Positions 54,020 to 64,000 of a stretch of DNA of 64,000 nucleotides are shown here, piece after piece (the stretch's first letter is position 1; each line of letters begins with the position of its first letter). The notes beneath the pieces were generated by a model, which saw nothing but the letters and a program-made list of their open reading frames with translations, did no database searches and was not told the origin of the DNA. The translations under genes and the position numbers were made by a program. Location: the NCBI RefSeq assembly GCF_004025535.1, contig NZ_QJRG01000034.1, positions 434,001-498,000 of the forward strand, given 5' to 3'. Source of the stretch: Pseudomonas alkylphenolica. Lineage in GTDB: Bacteria > Pseudomonadota > Gammaproteobacteria > Pseudomonadales > Pseudomonadaceae.

Positions 54020-56875
54020 ATGACCATCAACCTCGGTACCGCCAACGAATTCATCGCCCGTCATATCGGCCCACGCCAGAACGACGAAGCGCACATGCTC
54101 GCCACCCTGGGCTTCGACTCCCTGGAGGCCATGAGCGCCGCCGTCATTCCTGACAGCATCAAAGGCACCAGCGTCCTCGAACTGGGCGACGGCCAAAGCG
54201 AAGCCGATGCCCTGGCCTCACTCAAGGCCATCGCCAGCAACAACCAGCTGTTCAAAAGCTTCATCGGCCAGGGTTACTACAACTGCCACACCCCGGCACC
54301 GATCCTGCGTAACCTCCTGGAAAACCCGGCCTGGTACACCGCCTATACTCCGTACCAGCCAGAGATCTCCCAGGGTCGCCTGGAAGCCTTGCTCAATTTC
54401 CAGACCCTGATCAGTGACCTCACCGGCCTGCCGATTGCCAACGCTTCGTTGCTCGACGAGGCCACCGCCGCTGCCGAAGCCATGACGTTCTGCAAGCGCC
54501 TGAGCAAGAACAAGGGCAGTCACGCCTTCTTCGCCTCCGCACATTGCCATCCGCAAACCCTCGACGTGCTGCGCACCCGTGCCGAGCCGCTGGGTATCGA
54601 AGTCGTAGTCGGTGATGAGCGCGAGCTCGATGATGTCAGCGCCTTTTTCGGCGCCCTGCTGCAATACCCGGCCAGCAATGGCGAGGTGTTCGACTACCGC
54701 GCACTGGTCGAGCGTTTCCACGCGGCCAATGCCCTGGTAGCCGTCGCCGCCGACCTGCTGGTACTGACCCTGCTGACCCCCCCGGGTGAGTTCGGTGCAG
54801 ACGTGGCCATCGGCAGCGCGCAGCGTTTCGGTGTGCCGTTGGGCTTTGGTGGCCCGCACGCGGCGTACTTCTCCACCCGCGATGCGTTCAAGCGCGACAT
54901 GCCTGGCCGTCTGGTCGGCGTGTCTATCGACCGTTTCGGCAAAACCGCCCTGCGTCTGGCCATGCAGACCCGCGAGCAACATATCCGTCGCGAAAAGGCC
55001 ACCAGTAACATCTGCACCGCCCAGGTACTGCTCGCCAACATTGCCAGCATGTATGCGGTCTACCACGGCCCGCAGGGTCTGAAACAGATCGCCGAGCGCA
55101 CCCACGCTCTGACCGCGATCCTCGCTGCCGGTCTCAAACAACTCGGTGTCAGCGTCGAAACCGCTGCGTTCTTCGACACCTTGAGCCTGGCCACCGGCGA
55201 CGCTACCGCCAGCCTGCACGACAAGGCCCGCGCCCAGCGCCTGAACCTGCGCCAGATCGACGCCCAGCGCCTGGGTCTGTCGCTGGATGAAACCAGCACC
55301 CAGGCCGATGTCGAAGCACTCTGGCAGCTGTTTGCCAATGGCAACGCCGTGCCTGAATTCGCCGCCCTGGCAACCCAGGTGCAGGCACAACTGCCTGCCG
55401 CCCTGCTGCGTCAATCGGCGATCCTCGAGCACCCGGTGTTCAACCGCTACCACAGCGAAACCGAGTTGATGCGCTACCTGCGTCGCCTGGCCGACAAGGA
55501 CCTGGCGCTGGACCGCACCATGATCCCGCTGGGTTCGTGCACCATGAAGCTCAACGCCGCCAGCGAAATGATCCCGGTCACCTGGGCAGAATTCGGCAAC
55601 CTGCACCCCTTCGCTCCAGCCGAACAGAGCCAGGGCTACCAGCAACTGACCGACGAGCTGGAAGCCATGCTCTGCGCAGCCACCGGCTACGACGCCGTGT
55701 CGCTGCAGCCTAACGCCGGTTCCCAGGGCGAGTACGCCGGTCTGTTGGCGATTCGTGCTTACCACATGAGCCGTGGCGACGCCCGCCGCGACATCTGCCT
55801 GATCCCGTCCTCGGCCCACGGCACCAACCCGGCGACCGCCCATATGGCAGGCATGCGCGTGGTGGTCACCGCCTGTGACGCCCGTGGCAACGTCGACATC
55901 GACGACCTGCGCGCCAAGGCCATCGAGCACCGCGAGCACCTCGCGGCCCTGATGATCACCTACCCGTCGACCCACGGCGTGTTCGAAGAGGCGATCGGCG
56001 AAATCTGCGCGATCATCCACGACAACGGCGGCCAGGTGTATATCGACGGCGCCAACATGAATGCCATGGTTGGCCTGTGTGCCCCCGGCAAGTTCGGCGG
56101 CGACGTCTCGCACCTGAACCTGCACAAAACCTTCTGCATCCCGCATGGCGGTGGCGGCCCGGGCGTCGGCCCGATTGGCGTCAAGTCGCACCTCGCGCCG
56201 TTCCTGCCAGGTCACGGGCACATGGAAAACAAACAGGGCGCGGTCTGCGCGGCACCGTTCGGCAGCGCCAGCATCCTGCCGATCACCTGGATGTACATCC
56301 GCATGATGGGCGGCGCCGGCCTCAAGCGTGCGTCGCAGATGGCGATCCTCAATGCCAACTACATCGCCCGCCGCCTGGAAGAGCACTATCCTGTGTTGTA
56401 CACCGGCAGCAATGGCCTGGTGGCTCACGAGTGCATCCTCGACCTGCGCCCGCTCAAGGACACCAGCGGGATCAGCGTTGATGACGTGGCCAAGCGTCTG
56501 ATCGACTTCGGTTTCCACGCCCCGACCATGTCGTTCCCGGTGGCCGGTACGCTGATGATCGAGCCGACCGAGAGCGAGTCCCGGCAAGAGCTGGATCGCT
56601 TCTGCGACGCCATGATCCGCATCCGCGAAGAGATTCGCGCGGTGGAAAATGGCAGCCTGGACAAGGACGACAACCCGCTGAAGAACGCACCGCACACGGC
56701 AGCCGAAATCGCCGGTGAATGGAGCCATCCGTACAGCCGCGAACAGGCGGTGTACCCGTTGGCTACGTTGGTGGAAGGCAAGTACTGGCCGCCGGTCGGT
56801 CGCGTCGACAACGTCTTTGGCGACCGCAACCTGGTTTGCGCCTGCCCGTCGATCGAGAGCTACCAGGACGTCTGA
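54020..56875 (+). CDS. gcvP: Glycine dehydrogenase (decarboxylating), P protein
   Basis: A 951-residue PLP enzyme that decarboxylates glycine and passes the aminomethyl group to H protein. The PLP lysine is Lys703 in [16 protein letters not shown]. The N-terminal half has [12 protein letters not shown] and the two-fold pseudo-repeat of the single-chain form. Ten bases after gcvH. The long opposite-strand frame here is a shadow. Confidence 0.97.
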   Translation: MTINLGTANEFIARHIGPRQNDEAHMLATLGFDSLEAMSAAVIPDSIKGTSVLELGDGQSEADALASLKAIASNNQLFKSFIGQGYYNCHTPAPILRNLLENPAWYTAYTPYQPEISQGRLEALLNFQTLISDLTGLPIANASLLDEATAAAEAMTFCKRLSKNKGSHAFFASAHCHPQTLDVLRTRAEPLGIEVVVGDERELDDVSAFFGALLQYPASNGEVFDYRALVERFHAANALVAVAADLLVLTLLTPPGEFGADVAIGSAQRFGVPLGFGGPHAAYFSTRDAFKRDMPGRLVGVSIDRFGKTALRLAMQTREQHIRREKATSNICTAQVLLANIASMYAVYHGPQGLKQIAERTHALTAILAAGLKQLGVSVETAAFFDTLSLATGDATASLHDKARAQRLNLRQIDAQRLGLSLDETSTQADVEALWQLFANGNAVPEFAALATQVQAQLPAALLRQSAILEHPVFNRYHSETELMRYLRRLADKDLALDRTMIPLGSCTMKLNAASEMIPVTWAEFGNLHPFAPAEQSQGYQQLTDELEAMLCAATGYDAVSLQPNAGSQGEYAGLLAIRAYHMSRGDARRDICLIPSSAHGTNPATAHMAGMRVVVTACDARGNVDIDDLRAKAIEHREHLAALMITYPSTHGVFEEAIGEICAIIHDNGGQVYIDGANMNAMVGLCAPGKFGGDVSHLNLHKTFCIPHGGGGPGVGPIGVKSHLAPFLPGHGHMENKQGAVCAAPFGSASILPITWMYIRMMGGAGLKRASQMAILNANYIARRLEEHYPVLYTGSNGLVAHECILDLRPLKDTSGISVDDVAKRLIDFGFHAPTMSFPVAGTLMIEPTESESRQELDRFCDAMIRIREEIRAVENGSLDKDDNPLKNAPHTAAEIAGEWSHPYSREQAVYPLATLVEGKYWPPVGRVDNVFGDRNLVCACPSIESYQDV

Positions 56876-56891
56876 GGCCGGGTTTCGGGCT

Positions 56892-56917
56892 GCATCGCCG
56901 GCAAACGCCGGCGATGC
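56892..56917 (+). other. Intercistronic hairpin between gcvP and sdaA
   Basis: A perfect 11-bp stem (GCATCGCCGGC / GCCGGCGATGC) with an AAAC loop and no T run, 27 bp before sdaA. Likely an mRNA stability or processing element. Confidence 0.6.
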
Positions 56918-56943
56918 GCTTGACCATCTATGAGGGTACGACC

Positions 56944-58320
<1,377 letters not shown>

Positions 58321-58348
58321 CACCCTCTCAAGCCCCAAGGAGTCATCA

Positions 58349-59473
58349 ATGTCCACCGAAACACTGCACAAGACCCCGCTGCATGCCCTGCACCTTGAAC
58401 TGGGCGCACGCATGGTGCCGTTCGCCGGCTACGACATGCCGGTCCAGTACCCCCTGGGCGTGATGAAAGAACACCTGCACAGCCGTGAACAGGCCGGCCT
58501 GTTCGATGTCTCGCACATGGGCCAGATCCGCCTGAGTGGCGCCAACGCCGCCAAGGCCCTGGAAACCCTGGTGCCGGTCGACATCATCGATCTACCGGTG
58601 GGCATGCAACGCTACGCCATGTTCACCAACGAACAGGGCGGCATCCTCGACGACCTGATGGTCGCCAACCTGGGTAACGACGAACTGTTCCTGGTGGTCA
58701 ATGCTGCCTGCAAGGACCAGGACCTGGCGCACCTGCGCAAGCATATCGGCGACCAGTGCCAGATCCAGCCGCTGTTCGAAGAGCGCGCCCTGCTGGCCTT
58801 GCAAGGCCCCGCCGCGGTCACCGTGCTGGCGCGCCTGGCCCCTGACGTGGCGAAGATGACCTTCATGCAGTTCCAGCCTGTGCAACTGCTGGGCACCGAT
58901 TGCTATGTAAGCCGCTCGGGCTACACCGGCGAGGATGGTTTCGAAATTTCGGTGCCGGCCGACAAGGCCGACGCCCTGGCCCGCCGCCTGCTGGACGAAC
59001 CGGAAGTTGCCGCCATCGGCCTCGGCGCCCGTGACTCGCTGCGCCTGGAAGCCGGCCTGTGCCTGTATGGCCACGACATGAATACCCAAACCACACCGAT
59101 CGAAGCCAGCCTGCTCTGGGCCATCTCCAAGGTCCGTCGCACAGATGGCGCCCGCGCCGGTGGCTTCCCGGGGGCCGGGCAGATCTTCGCCCAGCAACAA
59201 AGCGGCGTAGCGCGCAAGCGCGTCGGTCTGCTGCCACAGGAGCGTACCCCCGTGCGCGAAGACGCCGAGATCGTCGATGAGGCCGGCACGGTGATCGGTA
59301 AAGTCTGCAGCGGCGGTTTCGGCCCGACGCTGGCAGGCCCCGTTGCCATGGGTTATCTGGACACTGCCTACACGGCGCTGGAAACACCGGTCTGGGCAAT
59401 TGTGCGCGGCAAGCGCGTGGCAATGAAAGTCAGCAAGATGCCATTCGTTGCCCAGCGCTATTATCGCGGCTGA
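58349..59473 (+). CDS. gcvT: Aminomethyltransferase, glycine cleavage T protein
   Basis: A 374-residue enzyme transferring the methylene group from H protein to tetrahydrofolate, releasing ammonia. Landmarks are [23 protein letters not shown] and the folate-site [10 protein letters not shown] with the catalytic Asp in [24 protein letters not shown] lies before the ATG. Last gene of the operon, ending in a terminator. Confidence 0.96.
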   Translation: MSTETLHKTPLHALHLELGARMVPFAGYDMPVQYPLGVMKEHLHSREQAGLFDVSHMGQIRLSGANAAKALETLVPVDIIDLPVGMQRYAMFTNEQGGILDDLMVANLGNDELFLVVNAACKDQDLAHLRKHIGDQCQIQPLFEERALLALQGPAAVTVLARLAPDVAKMTFMQFQPVQLLGTDCYVSRSGYTGEDGFEISVPADKADALARRLLDEPEVAAIGLGARDSLRLEAGLCLYGHDMNTQTTPIEASLLWAISKVRRTDGARAGGFPGAGQIFAQQQSGVARKRVGLLPQERTPVREDAEIVDEAGTVIGKVCSGGFGPTLAGPVAMGYLDTAYTALETPVWAIVRGKRVAMKVSKMPFVAQRYYRG

Positions 59474-59500
59474 ATCGTTAGTTGAAACAAAGTGTCATAT

Positions 59501-59532
59501 CGCGTTCGGGTTTTCGAATTCGAACGCGTTTT
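59501..59532 (+). terminator. Terminator of the gcv operon
   Basis: CGCGTTCG and CGAACGCG arms, 12-base loop, followed by TTTTAT; 28 bp after the gcvT stop. Confidence 0.8.
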
Positions 59533-59822
59533 ATAACTTTCGAAAAACGCTGCAACGCTGTTTGGAATGAGCAGCAAAGAAACCACCCAGCGGCCGCTAA
59601 AAGGTAGAGCCGGGGCGGCTTTCAGGGCTTGTTTTTTTTCACGGAGTTAGCGTAGAGTCACTGCACTGTGTTTGCATGGGTCGCTATGGTTCGTGACCTG
59701 GGCAGTAGCGCTGAGATTTGCTACAACCCGTTCGACGTCTCTTACTTTCCTGCAACCCAGCCCAGTACTCTTTCATTTGGAAGAAGCTGTTACTAATTCT
59801 AAGTTTCAAAGGAAATAAGACA
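59533..59822 (+). promoter_or_regulatory. Long upstream region of the cold-shock gene
   Basis: About 290 bp without a gene. A TTGTTT box near 59632, 18 bases before TAGAGT, is a possible sigma-70 promoter. If used it gives a 5' leader of about 160 bases, as is usual for cold-shock mRNAs whose leaders control translation by folding. Promoter call tentative. Confidence 0.4.
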
Positions 59823-60035
59823 ATGTCCCAACGTCAGAGCGGTACCGTCAAGTGGTTTAACGACGAGAAAGGTTTTGGTTTCATCACTCCAGAAAGCGGT
59901 CCGGATCTGTTCGTACACTTCCGCGCTATCCAGGGTAACGGCTTCAAGAGCCTGAAAGAAGGCCAGAAAGTCACCTTCATCGCCGTGCAAGGCCAGAAAG
60001 GCATGCAGGCTGACGAAGTTATCGCGGAAGCCTGA
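59823..60035 (+). CDS. CspA-family cold-shock protein
   Basis: A 70-residue single cold-shock domain that binds single-stranded RNA and DNA. RNP1 is KGFGFIT and RNP2 is DLFVHF; the N-terminus is [18 protein letters not shown] lies before the ATG. Pseudomonads have several such proteins, so I give no letter. It is monocistronic with its own terminator. Confidence 0.95.
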
Positions 60036-60045
60036 TTCCCGATAT

Positions 60046-60079
60046 AAAAAGCCCCTGCTGGCAACAGCAGGGGCTTTTT
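60046..60079 (+). terminator. Terminator after the cold-shock gene
   Basis: A perfect 15-bp stem (AAAAAGCCCCTGCTG / CAGCAGGGGCTTTTT) with a GCAA tetraloop and T run. Confidence 0.95.
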
Positions 60080-60130
60080 TATGCGCGCAATTCCGTAGAA
60101 TGGGTGTTTTGCCCAAGGAGGGCCCCGTGT

Positions 60131-60619
60131 ATGCCCAAGCCGTTGTTGCAGCCCCAGGGTGAGTTTCCCGCCGTCGGTTTCGGTCGCCGCCTGGCGGCGA
60201 TGTTCTATGACTTCCTGTTGTGCACCGCCCTGCTTATCGTGACCGCCGGCGTGTACAAGATGATCCAGATGGCGATCATCGGCGAGACACGCATGCGCGC
60301 CCTGACGGAATCCGGTGCGCTGGATGGCGACCCGTTGCTGTCAACCATCCTGTTGTTTGCCCTGTTCGGCTTCTTCGCCAAATTCTGGACCCATGGTGGC
60401 CAGACCCTTGGCATGCAGGTCTGGGGCATCCGTGTGCAGAACGCCGATGGCAGCGCCATCAGCCTGTGGCAGGCGCTGCTGCGCTTTGTGGTATCGATTG
60501 CTTCGTGGCTGTGCCTGGGCTTGGGTTTCTTTTGGGCGCTGATCGACAAGCGCAAGCGCAGCTGGCACGACATGTATTCCGACAGCCAGCTGGTCCAGCT
60601 GCCCAAACGCAAGAAATAA
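60131..60619 (+). CDS. RDD-family membrane protein
   Basis: A 162-residue inner-membrane protein with three predicted membrane segments. The RDD domain has the conserved Arg and Asp positions: GRRLAAMFYDFLL in the first segment, GQTLGMQVWGIRV in the middle, and DKRKRSWHDMYSDSQLV at the end. Function unknown; some RDD proteins affect sodium or pH tolerance. AGGAGG lies nine bases before the ATG. Confidence 0.88.
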   Translation: MPKPLLQPQGEFPAVGFGRRLAAMFYDFLLCTALLIVTAGVYKMIQMAIIGETRMRALTESGALDGDPLLSTILLFALFGFFAKFWTHGGQTLGMQVWGIRVQNADGSAISLWQALLRFVVSIASWLCLGLGFFWALIDKRKRSWHDMYSDSQLVQLPKRKK

Positions 60620-60627
60620 CCCCTACA

Positions 60628-60655
60628 AAAAAGCCGACCCTGAGGTCGGCTTTTT
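60628..60655. terminator. Bidirectional terminator between the RDD gene and lptG
   Basis: A perfect 12-bp stem (AAAAAGCCGACC / GGTCGGCTTTTT) with a CTGA loop, serving both converging genes. Confidence 0.93.
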
Positions 60656-60669
60656 ATTTGCGCTGACGT

Positions 60670-61723
60670 TCATCCCGCCCGACGCAACATCCACAAACCG
60701 GCAAACGCACAGATCGCCGCCGGTATCACCACTGCCAGCAGCGGCGGAAAGCCGAACACCTGGCTCGATGGTCCGAGCAGGTCCTGGCCGATACGGAAGA
60801 CAAAACCTACCAGTACGCCAGTGAACACACGCTGCCCCAGGGTAACCGAGCGCAACGGGCCAAAGATGAACGAGATCGCCATCAACACCAGCGCCGCGGT
60901 CACCATCGGCTGCAGGACCTTGGTCCAGAAGGCCAGCCAGTAACGCGAGTTGTTCAGGCCCTGGTCGGACAGGTAGTGGATATAGTCCCACAGCCCGGTG
61001 ATCGACAGCGACTCGGGCGCCATGACCACGGTATTGAGCAACTGCGGGGTAACGGTTACGTCCCAGCGCTCAACCGGCGTCTTGATGATTTCGGTGTGAT
61101 CGCCACGGAAATGCGTGGTGGTCACATCGCTCAGTTGCCAGTGGTCTTCCTGGTACTGGCCACGGCGGGCAAAGCTGGAGGTCAGCAGGTGGCGTTCGTT
61201 GTCGAACCGGTAACGGGTGACGCCATACAGCAGGCCGTTGGGCTGTACCGAGTTGATGTGCACGAACTCGTCGCCCTGACGGTGCCACATGCCGCGCTTG
61301 GAACTCTGCGCATCACCGCTGCCCTGCGCCAGCGAACGGTCGGCCTGGGCCTTGTTTTCGGTCGCCGGGGCAACGTACTCGCCGATCAGGATACCGGCCA
61401 GCATCAATACCAGCATCGGCTTCATCACCGCCCAGACGATACGGCCGATGGACACGCCGGCAGCCCGCATGATGGTCAGTTCGCTGCTGCTGGCAAGGCT
61501 ACCCAGGCCGATCAGGCAACCGATCAGGGCAGCCATCGGCAGCATGTCGTAGAGACGGCGCGGCGCGGTCAACAGGACAAAGTTGCCCGCGTCCATGAGG
61601 GTGTACTGGTCGGTGATATCGCCCATCTCATCGATGAAGGCAAACAGCGATGCCAGTCCGAGGATGATCCCCAGCACGGCAAGAATGGCCACCAGCACGC
61701 TCTTGCCGATGTAGCGGTCGAGC

Positions 61724-61731
<8 letters not shown>
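60670..61731 (-). CDS. lptG: LPS export permease LptG
   Basis: A 353-residue inner-membrane permease of the LptB2FG transporter that extracts lipopolysaccharide toward the outer membrane. Six membrane segments flank a periplasmic beta-jellyroll (about 135-260). The N-terminus is VKLDRYIGKSVLVAIL, and the LptB-coupling region is near ELTIMRAAGVSIGRI. The ATG at 61731 has GGAGG six bases upstream and overlaps lptF by eight bases. Confidence 0.95.

Positions 61732-64000
<2,269 letters not shown>

Overview
The window is chromosomal DNA from a fluorescent Pseudomonas, most likely the P. putida/P. entomophila branch. High-GC codon use, gene order and gene content all fit: gtrS-gltR beside gts/oprB, edd-glk/gap, zwf-pgl-eda/hexR, arcDABC, and a gcvHP-sdaA-gcvT operon with a TyrR-like regulator. 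From memory the order matches the P. putida core genome almost throughout, so deviations from it are the informative part.

Layout: purL (cut by the left edge), mltF, tadA and a Tat-exported multicopper oxidase, a secreted SnoaL-like protein, guaBA, a cysteine-rich hypothetical protein with a TSUP permease and its divergent LysR regulator, xseA, a periplasmic M23 peptidase, and leuA with a short leucine-rich ORF upstream (1-16640). Next comes an AT-richer accessory insert (16640-18233) with two tandem genes related to monalysin, the beta-pore-forming toxin of P. entomophila. Glucose catabolism follows (18294-35228): eda, pgl, zwf, hexR, a hexose-6-phosphate mutarotase, the OprB porin, the GtsABCD ABC importer, the GtrS/GltR two-component system, glk, edd and gap. 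Candidate HexR operators lie in both divergent promoter regions (zwf/hexR and edd/gap).

35268-40349 is an iron/heme module: Fur box, ECF sigma factor, FecR-type anti-sigma factor, TonB-dependent transducer/receptor and heme oxygenase. A chemoreceptor gene interrupted by one in-frame stop follows. 43122-49899 is anaerobic arginine catabolism: arcDABC behind a well-placed ANR site, with a second full-length ArcD paralogue transcribed divergently.

50449-59473 is a glycine/serine module: a GcsR-like enhancer-binding protein, a GltS-type symporter, and gcvH-gcvP-sdaA-gcvT behind a sigma-54 promoter and two GcsR-like sites. The right end has a cold-shock protein, an RDD membrane protein, lptF-lptG and the start of pepA.

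The most interesting element is the tandem monalysin-like pair. The promoter-distal protein keeps the Ser/Thr-rich alternating segment expected of a membrane-inserting hairpin. The promoter-proximal protein shares the scaffold but has lost that segment. This suggests a two-component or auxiliary-regulated version of a toxin known to me as a single gene.
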